Positions 1 to 6,711 of a stretch of DNA of 6,847 nt are shown here, in pieces. The stretch is taken from assembly GCA_029287305.1 (NCBI GenBank), contig JARFRJ010000302.1, positions 1 to 6,847 of the forward strand. The letters are read 5' to 3'. Both the position numbers and the translations under genes were made by a program. Source of the DNA: Hyphomonas sp. (GTDB taxonomy: Bacteria; Pseudomonadota; Alphaproteobacteria; Caulobacterales; Hyphomonadaceae). The notes beneath the pieces are model-generated. The model searched no databases. It worked only from the letters and a program-made list of their open reading frames with translations, and was not told where the DNA came from. The stretch's first letter is position 1. Each line of letters begins with the position of its first letter.

Positions 1-449
1 GGGCCTTCCATAATGTCCATCATCACGATTTTGTGAACCGGTTTACCGAACACTATAGCTGTCAGCGAAAAAATAAAAATCGCCAAGATAAAATTGGCCA
101 CAGGGCCCGCCACGGCGACAATGGACCGCTGCCCAAGGCTAAGATCGGTATATTTCCGGCCAATCGGTGCAGACTTATAATCGGCTTGACCCTCAACCGT
201 GTCACGCGGGTCTTCGCCGACAAATTTTACAAAGCCGCCCAAAGGCAACCAATTTATCCGCCAGCGTGTATTACGCTTATCTGTAAACTCGACAAGGGAG
301 CGTCCAAATCCGACCGAGAATGACTCAGCCGCCGCACCGAATGCCCGGCCCGCCAAATAATGCCCCAGCTCGTGAATCACAACGACCAGGCCGAGAACGA
401 AAATTAAAGAAAAGATGAAAAGCGGCCCTTGGCCGACAAAACCTTCCAT
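1..449 (-). CDS. rseP: RseP-type site-2 intramembrane zinc metalloprotease (M50), N-terminal part
   Basis: The frame is open from an ATG at 447-449 to the left edge, giving the first 149 residues of a family of usually 360-450, so the C-terminal part (PDZ domain and second active-site motif) lies outside. The first hydrophobic segment (about 10-33) carries the zinc-binding HExxH motif as HELGH at 26-30, with E27 the expected catalytic base. Next come the PLGGFVKF loop (69-76) and the GPVANF motif (115-120) opening the second membrane segment (about 110-134). An AGAGGA ribosome site lies 8 bases upstream and supports this start. Family knowledge: the inner-membrane protease cuts anti-sigma factors such as RseA and clears signal-peptide remnants. 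It follows dxr after a 161-base spacer, so it may be partly uncoupled from the upstream genes. The family is certain. That its substrate is an RseA-like anti-sigma factor here is inference. Confidence 0.96.
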   Translation of the reverse strand, partial: MEGFVGQGPLFIFSLIFVLGLVVVIHELGHYLAGRAFGAAAESFSVGFGRSLVEFTDKRNTRWRINWLPLGGFVKFVGEDPRDTVEGQADYKSAPIGRKYTDLSLGQRSIVAVAGPVANFILAIFIFSLTAIVFGKPVHKIVMMDIMEG

Positions 450-457
450 ATGCTGTA

Positions 458-463
458 TCCTCT
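458..463 (-). promoter_or_regulatory. Ribosome binding site of rseP
   Basis: AGAGGA on the minus strand, 8 bases before the rseP ATG. It is a better match than the sites in front of dxr and uppS, which fits rseP being translated independently rather than by coupling to dxr. Confidence 0.7.
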
Positions 464-484
464 TATTTTACTCTACAATTCATG

Positions 485-519
485 AAAAAGCCCGCGGTGG
501 ATGCAAAGGCGCATCCTTT
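485..519 (-). other. Competing short hairpins plus T-run in the dxr-rseP spacer
   Basis: Read on the minus strand, GGATGC (511-516) can pair with GCATCC (499-504) around a six-base loop. AAAGG (515-519) can instead pair with CCTTT (505-509). The two stems share bases and exclude each other. A CCGCGGGC block and a TTTTT run (485-489) follow, but the T-run starts about 9 bases after the first stem, so this is not a textbook intrinsic terminator. It could be a weak attenuator between dxr and rseP, an RNA processing site, or chance. The rest of the 450-610 spacer shows no convincing gene or promoter. Confidence 0.3.
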
Positions 520-610
520 CTGTCAAAGTTTTTCCTACTCTAAACGCTTGCAAGATATGAAGGCAAAACTGCAGACAGCTTCACCCATATATGCCGAGCC
601 TTAACACATT

Positions 611-1783
611 CTAAATCAGAAATTTTTTCGCAATTTGACGACCCGTTTCAATCAATTTCAATACATCTTCCAATGAGTTCGGGCTTACAGCGCGCGTCTC
701 TAACCCTGCATAGGCTGCCAATGTCTTTTCAACAATTAAACTTATATCCATAAAACGGCATTGGCCGGCAATGAAGGCCGATACAGCCACTTCATTCGCA
801 CAATTGAGGATTAGCGGCATGGCGCCGCCCGCCTGCAAAGCCTGTTTGGCCAAATCAATGGCCGGGAACTTTATTGGGTCCACAGGATAAAAATCTAATT
901 GGCCAAGCACGCTCAAATCAAGGCGTTTCACATCTGTATGCAGACGCTTATCTGGCCAGGACAAAGCATAGGCAATCGGGCTTTGCATATCCGGCTCGCC
1001 CAATTGCGCCAGAACCGAGCCATCCTGATAATGTACCAGGCTATGAATGATCGATTGCGGATGGATCACAACATCAATCTCGTCTGCCTTTTTATCAAAC
1101 AAGAAGGCCGCTTCCATAATTTCCAGAGCCTTATTCATCATCGTCGCGCTATCAATAGAAATTTTTTGCCCCATTGACCAACGCGGGTGCGCCATGGCTT
1201 CGCTGACGCTGATCGTCGCGAATTGATCCAGAGGCGTATCTAAAAACGGGCCGCCTGAGGCCGTCAAGGTCAGTTTTTCCACATCGCCGCGATCCTGCAA
1301 AACCTGAAAAATAGCGCTATGTTCTGAATCCATCGGCAAGATATGGGCACCGGATTTCAGCGCTTCTGCTTTTAGCAAATCCGCCGCGCAAATCAGACTT
1401 TCCTTATTGGCAAGGGCGACATCATTGCCAGCCTGCACCGCCGCCAGTGTTGAAGGAAGACCCGCAATGCCGACAATCGCGGCAATCGATCGGTGACATG
1501 GCCGGGCGGCGGCCTCACAAAGCCCCGCCGCGCCAGCAGCAATCTCAATATCATGCCCGGAAAGCGCCACGCACAGGTCTGCATATTTATCCGCATTGGC
1601 AATCACGGCCATATTGGCCTGAAACGCAATGGCCTGATTTGCCAGAGCTTCAACATTATTATGAGCCGCCAAAACATCAATATTAAAGCGGGTTTCTCGT
1701 GCATTCGCGGATTTAACCACGTTAAGTGTCGACACACCTACAGAGCCTGTTGAGCCAAATATACTGATCGTCTGAGGCGTCAA
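611..1783 (-). CDS. dxr: 1-deoxy-D-xylulose 5-phosphate reductoisomerase
   Basis: A 390-residue cytoplasmic enzyme, normal length for the family. It converts DXP to 2-C-methyl-D-erythritol 4-phosphate with NADPH, the first committed step of the MEP isoprenoid pathway. Seen in order: the NADPH-binding GSTGSVG loop (10-16), ANKESL (125-130), metal ligands D152 and E154 in MDSEHSA, TASGGPF (174-180), HPRWSMG (199-205), MMNKALE (215-221) with E221 the expected third metal ligand, HPQSIIHS (241-248), and NCANEV (327-332) in the C-terminal region. The start is TTG at 1781-1783. Upstream the frame meets a stop (the cdsA TAA, 1790-1792) with only ATT and ACC between, and no ATG or GTG occurs before the cofactor motif, so a non-AUG start is unavoidable. 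The only upstream purine match is a GGA about 9 bases away, inside the end of cdsA. Translation is therefore probably coupled to cdsA, six bases upstream. Its product feeds the polyprenyl substrate of the nearby uppS. Confidence 0.97.
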   Translation of the reverse strand: MTPQTISIFGSTGSVGVSTLNVVKSANARETRFNIDVLAAHNNVEALANQAIAFQANMAVIANADKYADLCVALSGHDIEIAAGAAGLCEAAARPCHRSIAAIVGIAGLPSTLAAVQAGNDVALANKESLICAADLLKAEALKSGAHILPMDSEHSAIFQVLQDRGDVEKLTLTASGGPFLDTPLDQFATISVSEAMAHPRWSMGQKISIDSATMMNKALEIMEAAFLFDKKADEIDVVIHPQSIIHSLVHYQDGSVLAQLGEPDMQSPIAYALSWPDKRLHTDVKRLDLSVLGQLDFYPVDPIKFPAIDLAKQALQAGGAMPLILNCANEVAVSAFIAGQCRFMDISLIVEKTLAAYAGLETRAVSPNSLEDVLKLIETGRQIAKKFLI

Positions 1784-1789
1784 AATGGT

Positions 1790-2605
1790 TTATCCGGAAA
1801 GAGCAAGGCCAAGGTTTGGTATAATCACAGATAGTAAAAATATGATGAAACAGGCCATCCCCAAACCATCCAGACGATCCATCAGGCCACCATGGCCCGG
1901 CAAAAATCCACTCGTATCCTTGATACCATGTCGGCGTTTAATCTGGGATTCAAACAGATCACCGATTTGCGCACTCAAGGAAATGACAAACCCTGCCAGC
2001 ATCCAAGCAATGACGGGAATGGCAAACAGTCCGGCATAAAGACCGGCAATAATAATACTGCCCAGCAGACCGCCAATCGCGCCGCTCCACGTCTTGTTCG
2101 GACTATCCTGCGGGGCGAGTAAGGGGCCTTTAAAGTATCGCCCGACAAAATAGGCAAATGTATCCGATGCCCATGTGATAACCAAAATTCCTATCGCCAG
2201 AAGTTGCCCCGCCTCTGGCGCTGCGCGCAAGGCCTGCATCGCCAGCGGTATCCCCCCGGTGTACAAAACTCCCAGTAGAACCGGTGTATTGGCTCCTTTT
2301 CGCATTTCAATCGCCATGGCCAGAACACCACATGCGCTAAGGCACATCAGCGCCCAGCGTGGATCAATCAAAAATACAGCATTAGCCAGCATAGCACTGA
2401 AAATCAAAAAGCGCGGTAAATCTGTGCGGATCATACGGCTCCACTCAAACGCCATGCCGCCTGCCGCGCACAGCGCCAGAAGCGCCAGATAAATACCCCC
2501 TTGCCAGACCGCAAACAGACCAATCGGAATAAGGACCATTGCCGAGAAGAAACGCCGCGGTAAATTCGGATCGAAAGGTTTCTTTTTTCCAGATGCGCCT
2601 GTCAT
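1790..2605 (-). CDS. cdsA: Phosphatidate cytidylyltransferase (CDP-diacylglycerol synthase)
   Basis: A 271-residue integral membrane enzyme that joins CTP and phosphatidic acid to give CDP-diacylglycerol, the branch point for phosphatidylglycerol, cardiolipin and phosphatidylethanolamine. After a basic N-terminus (KKK at 7-9) there are roughly seven or eight hydrophobic segments, the first at about 19-47. Catalytic-region motifs are WASDTFAYFVGR (145-156), SPNKTWSGAIGG (168-179) and the complete family signature at 220-246, beginning SQIKRR, with KD (229-230), PGHGG (236-240) and DRLD (243-246). All conserved polar residues of that signature are present. The ATG lies 8 bases after the uppS stop, with AGGA and AGGG stretches just upstream. 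It sits between uppS and dxr, so three envelope-precursor enzymes are made from neighbouring cistrons. The usual length and intact signature leave no real alternative. Confidence 0.98.
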   Translation of the reverse strand: MTGASGKKKPFDPNLPRRFFSAMVLIPIGLFAVWQGGIYLALLALCAAGGMAFEWSRMIRTDLPRFLIFSAMLANAVFLIDPRWALMCLSACGVLAMAIEMRKGANTPVLLGVLYTGGIPLAMQALRAAPEAGQLLAIGILVITWASDTFAYFVGRYFKGPLLAPQDSPNKTWSGAIGGLLGSIIIAGLYAGLFAIPVIAWMLAGFVISLSAQIGDLFESQIKRRHGIKDTSGFLPGHGGLMDRLDGLGMACFIIFLLSVIIPNLGLALSG

Positions 2606-2613
2606 GCCCTACC

Positions 2614-3369
2614 CTATTCCTGAACAGCGCCGAAACGACGCTCACGCAGGGCAAAATTGCTCAAAGCCTGCTCTAAATGGGCGCGATCAAAATCAGGCCA
2701 CAACACGTCCATGACCGTAATTTCAGCATAGGCAAGCTGCCAAAGCAGAAAATTACTGACCCGATACTCCCCGCCTGTGCGGATCAGCAGGTCAAGTTCA
2801 GGCAGGTCTGATGTATCAAGCGCCTGATCAAAGACGCGCTCATCAATCGCCTCGACCTCAATCTGTTTATCCTGAACAGAGCGCGCAAGCTTGCGGGCAG
2901 CCCGGACAATCTCTTCACGCCCCCCATAATTGAAGGCAATCGTCAAATGCCCGCGCGTATTTGTGCGCGTCTCTGTCTCGGCTTTTTCTATCAGAGCCGC
3001 AATATCAGTCGGCAGATCATCCCGTGATCCAATAATACGAATACGCACCCCTTTAGCGTTCAACCGCGCCAGATCGCGTTTCACATAAGCCCGTAAGAGG
3101 TTGAACAGAGCGTTGACCTCACCCAGAGGACGACGCCAGTTCTCGGTTGAAAAAGAAAACACCGTCAAATACTCAATACCAATTTCGCCAGCCGCCTCAA
3201 CGGTGCGCTGAAGAGCCTCTACGCCGCGCTCATGCCCAAAGGTACGCGGACGACCTTTAGCCCGGGCCCAGCGTCCATTCCCATCCATGACGATAGCGAT
3301 ATGCCGTGGCAGTGTCTGGTTTTGAAAAGCAGGAGAAGGGTCATGTGCGGAGGGCAAAATATGGCTCAC
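2614..3369 (-). CDS. uppS: Undecaprenyl diphosphate synthase (cis-prenyltransferase)
   Basis: A 251-residue soluble or membrane-associated enzyme that extends farnesyl diphosphate with isopentenyl diphosphate units into the C55 carrier lipid precursor for peptidoglycan and other wall polymers. Visible motifs: [13 protein letters not shown] (23-35) with catalytic D29, GHERG (45-49), [11 protein letters not shown] (71-81), NYGGR (147-151), and [19 protein letters not shown] (193-211), which holds E201, R203 and S205 of the IPP and magnesium site. Length is normal. I take the GTG at 3367-3369 as the start. It overlaps the frr stop (GTGA, four shared bases) and gives about 20 residues before the first conserved motif, as in relatives. 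Later non-AUG codons (TTG at residue 5, CTG at residue 20) are possible but less likely. The Shine-Dalgarno match is weak, so translation is probably coupled to frr. The symbol ispU is also used for this gene. Confidence 0.98.
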   Translation of the reverse strand: MSHILPSAHDPSPAFQNQTLPRHIAIVMDGNGRWARAKGRPRTFGHERGVEALQRTVEAAGEIGIEYLTVFSFSTENWRRPLGEVNALFNLLRAYVKRDLARLNAKGVRIRIIGSRDDLPTDIAALIEKAETETRTNTRGHLTIAFNYGGREEIVRAARKLARSVQDKQIEVEAIDERVFDQALDTSDLPELDLLIRTGGEYRVSNFLLWQLAYAEITVMDVLWPDFDRAHLEQALSNFALRERRFGAVQE

Positions 3370-3920
3370 ACTTGCATGATTTCAGCTTCTTTGGCCTTAA
3401 GGGATTCATCAATATGCTTGATAAATTTATCGGTCAATTTTTGCACATCGCCCTCAAAGAATTTTTGCTCGTCCTGGCTGATATCCCCGTCTTTTTCCAT
3501 TTTCTTGAGCTGGTCCATACCGTCCCGGCGCACATTGCGCACCGCAATGCGGGCACTTTCGGCATATTTGCCGGCAATCTTGGTTAACTCCCGACGTCTT
3601 TCCTCATTCAATGGCGGGATTGGAATACGTAAATTTGTGCCATCGACAACCGGGTTCAAGCCAAGGCCAGAATTTCGGATCGCCTTATCAGCAGCGCCAA
3701 CCATTTGCTTGTCCCAGATATTGACACTCAGCATACGCGCTTCAGGCACAGAGACAGAGCCAATTTGCGAAATGGGCATCGTCGAGCCATAGGCTTGCAC
3801 CTCGACCGCGTCCAAGAGATTGGGCGAGGCGCGCCCGGTTCTAAGGCCGCCAAATTCCTGCGCGAGATTGTTTAATACGCCTTCCATGCGCGCTGATAAG
3901 GCAGTTTCATCATAACTCAT
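3366..3920 (-). CDS. frr: Ribosome recycling factor
   Basis: A 184-residue cytoplasmic protein, exactly in the family range of about 185. With EF-G it splits the post-termination ribosome complex so that subunits can be reused. Domain I is the three-helix bundle formed by residues 1-30 and about 105-184. Domain II lies between. Diagnostic motifs are [12 protein letters not shown] (26-37), GLGLNP (85-90), [13 protein letters not shown] (97-109) and the AVRNVRRD hinge-side helix (126-133), followed by DVQKLTD (158-164). The ATG has AAGGA 9 bases upstream. The gene begins 16 bases after the pyrH stop and its own TGA overlaps the uppS start. The pyrH-frr-uppS order is widely conserved in bacteria. 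Nothing is missing or unusual. Confidence 0.99.
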   Translation of the reverse strand: MSYDETALSARMEGVLNNLAQEFGGLRTGRASPNLLDAVEVQAYGSTMPISQIGSVSVPEARMLSVNIWDKQMVGAADKAIRNSGLGLNPVVDGTNLRIPIPPLNEERRRELTKIAGKYAESARIAVRNVRRDGMDQLKKMEKDGDISQDEQKFFEGDVQKLTDKFIKHIDESLKAKEAEIMQV

Positions 3921-3936
3921 GGCAGATCATCCTTGT

Positions 3937-4674
3937 TTAATTTTTGATGATGGTAAATACACCCCGTCCGTGCAAGATGTCCAATAAATTACCCGCTTTG
4001 TGCATAGAGAAGACCACAATTGGGATATTGCTGTTGCGCATCAGGCTGATTGCAGACGGGTCCATCACCTTCAAATTGTCAACCAGAACCTTTTGATAGG
4101 ACAGCGTATCATAGCGCGTGGCAAGTTTGTCCAGTTTTGGATCAGCGGTATATACACCATCCACTTGCGTGCCCTTCAGGAGCGCATCACAGCCCATTTC
4201 CGCCGCTCTGAGCGCGGCGCCTGTATCTGTCGTAAAAAACGGATTGCCCGTTCCGGCGGCAAAAATAACCACACGGCCCTTTTCCATATGGCGCACAGCG
4301 CGGCGACGAATAAAGGGCTCACAGACAGATTCCATGCGAATGGCCGACTGTACACGGGTTTGAATACCAAGGGATTCCAGCGCGTTTTGCATCGCCAGCG
4401 CGTTCATAACTGTCGCGAGCATGCCCATACTGTCGGCCTGGGAACGATCCATGCCTTCGGCGGCGCCCGACATGCCACGGAAAATATTACCGCCGCCAAT
4501 GACAACGCACACCTCAGCCCCGGCCGCGCGGGCCGTGCCAATTTCAGACGCAAATTTCAGGCAAGTTGGCATATCAATGCCAAACTCACCTGACCCCATC
4601 AAAGCTTCACCAGAAAGCTTTAAAAGGACACGTTTGAATTTTAACGGGCCGAGCCGGTTATCATCTACGGGCAT
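3937..4674 (-). CDS. pyrH: Uridylate kinase (UMP kinase)
   Basis: A 245-residue amino-acid-kinase-fold enzyme that phosphorylates UMP to UDP with ATP. It supplies UTP and CTP and hence UDP-sugars for wall synthesis and CTP for the downstream CdsA. Motifs in order: LLKLSGEAL (17-25) at the phosphate site, [10 protein letters not shown] (58-67), D82 followed by [10 protein letters not shown] (84-93) around the UMP pocket, [17 protein letters not shown] (141-157), and [15 protein letters not shown] (166-180) in the ATP site. The C-terminus is normal. The first ~12 residues before the conserved core are variable in relatives. The ATG has TTGGAG 10 bases upstream. An 84-base spacer separates it from tsf, wider than the other junctions except that before rseP, so a separate promoter is possible, but I see no convincing one. 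The family is usually hexameric and activated by GTP and inhibited by UTP (known, not visible here). Confidence 0.99.
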   Translation of the reverse strand: MPVDDNRLGPLKFKRVLLKLSGEALMGSGEFGIDMPTCLKFASEIGTARAAGAEVCVVIGGGNIFRGMSGAAEGMDRSQADSMGMLATVMNALAMQNALESLGIQTRVQSAIRMESVCEPFIRRRAVRHMEKGRVVIFAAGTGNPFFTTDTGAALRAAEMGCDALLKGTQVDGVYTADPKLDKLATRYDTLSYQKVLVDNLKVMDPSAISLMRNSNIPIVVFSMHKAGNLLDILHGRGVFTIIKN

Positions 4675-4758
4675 AAGAGACGCACTCCAATTGCATGGCG
4701 CTCGTCTTAACGGATTCCCTGCCCTCTGTCATGCCGATTTGTCTATTTAAAACAGTTA

Positions 4759-5667
4759 TCAGGAGGTTTTTGACAAGGAGGCTACTTCAGCGGCAAAATC
4801 ATCCTCGGCTTTTTCAATCCCCTCGCCAAGAGCAAAGCGCGCAAAGCCTTTGAGGGTCAGCCCTGCATCAGCCAGATAGGCCCCCACAGTTTGATCCGGG
4901 TTCATAACAAAGCTTTGTTCGACTAGGACGATTTCCTTATAGAATTTCTGAATCCGACCCTTGATCATATTCTCAATGATATTTTCCGGCTTGCCGCTCT
5001 CACGGGCCTGTTCTGTCAGGAATATTTTTTCCTTCTCAACAATAGACGGGTCAAGCTCATCAACGGTCGCCGCAGCCGGGGAGGTCGCGGCAATATGCAT
5101 GGCGATTTTGCGGCCATGTTCAGCGACATCGCCGGCCCCTTCCAAAGCAACGAGCACGCCGACCTTACCCATATTGGTGGTTTCAGCATTGTGAATATAG
5201 GTCGCAACCGCGCCGCCATCGGCAGATAATTTAACACTGCGACGCAAGGACATATTCTCGCCAATCGTCGCGACCATGCGCTTAACCAAGTCTTCAACCG
5301 TGCCGTCCCCATCCGGAGAGGCCGCACCAAGTACGCCGTCAAGGCTGCCATCTGTGGTCAATGCCACGTTGGTAATATCCCGCAAAGTCGACTGGAACTG
5401 CTCATTTCGGGCGACGAAATCAGTTTCAGCATTCAGCTCAACCATCACGCCGGTTTGGCCGTCTTCTGAAACCTGAACAGCCACCAGACCGTCTGCCGCG
5501 GTCCGTCCGGATTTCTTGGCCGCCTTAGAAAGACCCTTAGCCCGCAACCATTCGGTCGCGGCTTCTTTATCCCCATCGGATTCAACAAGGGCTTTTTTGG
5601 CATCCATCATGCCCGCACCGGTTTGATCACGTAATTCCTTAACGAGGGCAGCTGTAATCTGAGCCAT
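4759..5667 (-). CDS. tsf: Elongation factor Ts
   Basis: A 302-residue cytoplasmic nucleotide exchange factor that releases GDP from EF-Tu. The N-terminal UBA-like domain carries LRDQTGAGMMDAKKAL (12-27). The EF-Tu-contacting core motif TDFVARN is at 82-88, where D83 and F84 are the residues expected to push into the EF-Tu nucleotide site. The core domain repeats follow, with MGKVGVLVALEG (166-177) and AMHIAA (189-194), a coiled-coil-like segment at about 205-255, and a C-terminal module ending at 302. Length fits the two-subdomain form of proteobacteria. The ATG has AAAGGA 7 bases upstream. The gene ends with tandem stops (TGA followed directly by TAA). It follows rpsB after 72 bases, the universal rpsB-tsf pairing. 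Confidence 0.99.
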   Translation of the reverse strand: MAQITAALVKELRDQTGAGMMDAKKALVESDGDKEAATEWLRAKGLSKAAKKSGRTAADGLVAVQVSEDGQTGVMVELNAETDFVARNEQFQSTLRDITNVALTTDGSLDGVLGAASPDGDGTVEDLVKRMVATIGENMSLRRSVKLSADGGAVATYIHNAETTNMGKVGVLVALEGAGDVAEHGRKIAMHIAATSPAAATVDELDPSIVEKEKIFLTEQARESGKPENIIENMIKGRIQKFYKEIVLVEQSFVMNPDQTVGAYLADAGLTLKGFARFALGEGIEKAEDDFAAEVASLSKTS

Positions 5668-5681
5668 CGGAGTATCCTTTA

Positions 5682-5703
5682 TATGTATCGTATTATGTAT
5701 CGT
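5682..5703. repeat. Direct repeat, 12-base period, in the rpsB-tsf spacer
   Basis: The ten bases tatgtatcgt occur at 5682-5691 and again at 5694-5703, separated by two bases. On the minus strand this reads ACGATACATA twice, immediately before the tsf ribosome site, whose GGATAC repeats the GATAC core a third time about 13 bases further on. The copies also contain CATAAT and CATATA, which resemble -10 boxes, but no matching -35 is seen. It may be a protein-binding site, a slippage product or a by-product of an A+T-rich spacer. Confidence 0.6.
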
Positions 5704-5739
5704 TTGAGATTTAAAAACTTAACTCTACCGGAATAAAAT

Positions 5740-6585
5740 CTAACCCGGGCTGGCTTCACCTTCCGGGGCTGGCGTTTCAGCCGTCTCTACACTCGCCTCT
5801 TCTGCCAAGGCGACATCGGCGGCGGCCAAATCCTGAGCAACAACCGTATCCAGATCCTCGCTTTCACCCAGATCAATACCAAGGTCCCCGGTTGATTCGG
5901 CAAGACCGTCGAGCACCGCATCGGCCACCAGATTACAATAGAGCGAGATCGCCCGTACCGCATCATCATTGCCCGGATAAGGAAAATCAATCGATTCCGG
6001 ATTGCAATTGCTGTCCACCACGGCAACAACTGGAATCCCCAGTTTTTTGGCTTCTTGAACCGCAATCGCTTCCTTATTGGTATCGATCACAAAGATCAGA
6101 CTGGGCAGACCGCCCATATCAGCAATCCCACCGAGTGCCCGGCTGAGCTTGTCACGCTCGCGCTCAAGGTTTAGCAATTCCTTTTTCGTCAGGCCAATTT
6201 CAGCAACATCGCCGTCAAACATGGCCTCTAATTCTTTCAACCGCTTGATCGAGTTAGACACGGTCGACCAATTGGTCAGCGTGCCACCAAGCCAGCGATG
6301 GTTCATATAATATTGCGCGCAGCGTCCAGCCGCTTCAGCAACAGGCTCTTGCGCCTGACGTTTAGTGCCGACAAAAAGCACACGTCCGCCCTTGGCAACG
6401 ATATTGCGCACTTGCGTCAAAGCCTGATGCAATAGCGGCACGGTCTTTGACAAATCCATAATATGAATACCGGAACGATCTCCATAGATGAAAGGCTTCA
6501 TCTTTGGGTTCCAGCGATGGGTTTGGTGTCCAAAATGCACGCCCGCTTCAAGCAATTGGCGCATGGTAAACTCTGGTAGAGCCAT
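5740..6585 (-). CDS. rpsB: Small-subunit ribosomal protein S2
   Basis: A 281-residue structural protein of the 30S body, placed where 16S helices and S1 meet. The start [20 protein letters not shown] matches the family, and the ATG at 6583-6585 has an AGGAGA site 9 bases upstream. An in-frame ATG 23 codons earlier (6652-6654) is not preferred. Recognised segments: [15 protein letters not shown] (15-29), [11 protein letters not shown] (70-80), [11 protein letters not shown] (96-106), the coiled-coil arm at about 112-150, [15 protein letters not shown] (154-168), and [13 protein letters not shown] (184-196). Residues 229-281 form a tail with no Lys, Arg or His and 15 Asp/Glu, beyond the ~240-residue core of the E. 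coli protein. Such acidic tails are common in alphaproteobacterial S2. First gene of the rpsB-tsf unit. S2 represses its own operon in E. coli (known), and the structured leader here could serve a similar role (inference). Confidence 0.99.
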   Translation of the reverse strand: MALPEFTMRQLLEAGVHFGHQTHRWNPKMKPFIYGDRSGIHIMDLSKTVPLLHQALTQVRNIVAKGGRVLFVGTKRQAQEPVAEAAGRCAQYYMNHRWLGGTLTNWSTVSNSIKRLKELEAMFDGDVAEIGLTKKELLNLERERDKLSRALGGIADMGGLPSLIFVIDTNKEAIAVQEAKKLGIPVVAVVDSNCNPESIDFPYPGNDDAVRAISLYCNLVADAVLDGLAESTGDLGIDLGESEDLDTVVAQDLAAADVALAEEASVETAETPAPEGEASPG

Positions 6586-6594
6586 GTTTCTTTC

Positions 6595-6600
6595 TCTCCT
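6595..6600 (-). promoter_or_regulatory. Ribosome binding site deciding the rpsB start
   Basis: AGGAGA on the minus strand, 9 bases before the ATG at 6583-6585. It is the strongest Shine-Dalgarno sequence in the window and is the reason for rejecting the in-frame ATG at 6652-6654, where a 23-codon extension would read through it. Confidence 0.85.
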
Positions 6601-6627
6601 ATCCGGTTGGCCGCCGCAGGGGAATGA

Positions 6628-6641
6628 GGACCATTTGGTCC
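6628..6641 (-). promoter_or_regulatory. rpsB leader hairpin, proximal
   Basis: The minus-strand transcript reads GGACCAAATGGTCC, an uninterrupted 14-base palindrome that can fold as a 5-bp stem with an AAAU loop. It lies about 28 bases upstream of the rpsB ribosome site and next to a second hairpin. A role in S2 feedback or mRNA stability is inference. Confidence 0.45.
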
Positions 6642-6643
6642 CC

Positions 6644-6668
6644 ACACCGGACATTATGTCCTGCGTGT
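6644..6668 (-). promoter_or_regulatory. rpsB leader hairpin, distal
   Basis: On the minus strand GGACATAATGTCC (6649-6661) forms a 5-bp stem with a UAA loop. It can extend through an internal loop by ACAC (6665-6668) pairing with GTGT (6644-6647). The ATG at 6652-6654, in frame with rpsB, lies in the loop and 3' arm, and an AGGA lies in the 5' arm. It is just downstream of the transcription start predicted from the promoter at 6682-6711. Confidence 0.45.
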
Positions 6669-6681
6669 CGGATTTTGTGGC

Positions 6682-6711
6682 GCTATAAACATATTTTCAG
6701 ACCAAGGGCAA
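6682..6711 (-). promoter_or_regulatory. Candidate sigma70-type promoter of rpsB
   Basis: On the minus strand a -35-like TTGCCC (6706-6711) is followed after 18 bases by a -10-like TATAGC (6682-6687), each matching four of six consensus positions. A start near 6675 would give a leader of about 90 bases containing both hairpins. Position and A+T-rich spacer are right for a strong ribosomal-protein promoter, but the match is moderate and by eye. Confidence 0.4.

Noticed and set aside
521..526. Perfect TTGACA on the minus strand as an rseP -35 box
   Set aside because: No acceptable -10 hexamer occurs 16-18 bases downstream. That position falls in the hairpin region.
544..597. 17-codon minus-strand ORF in the dxr-rseP spacer
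   Set aside because: It is very short, its nearest AAGG is too far from the ATG, and its composition gives no support for coding.
3232..3792. Plus-strand open frame of 186 codons
   Set aside because: It is antisense across the frr-uppS junction. Both of those proteins are full length and conserved, so this is a shadow frame.
4000..4593. Plus-strand open frame of 197 codons
   Set aside because: It lies entirely antisense to pyrH, whose protein is a complete, motif-perfect UMP kinase. The translation looks like antisense shadow and has no recognisable domain.
4675..4758. Promoter for pyrH in the 84-base spacer (ATGACA-17-TAAGAC)
   Set aside because: The -10 candidate matches only three of six positions. 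Nothing else in the spacer supports a promoter or terminator.
6586..6654. Longer rpsB starting at 6654 (304 residues)
   Set aside because: The extra 23 residues would read through the strong AGGAGA site and are not part of the S2 family. The start at 6585 fits the conserved N-terminus.
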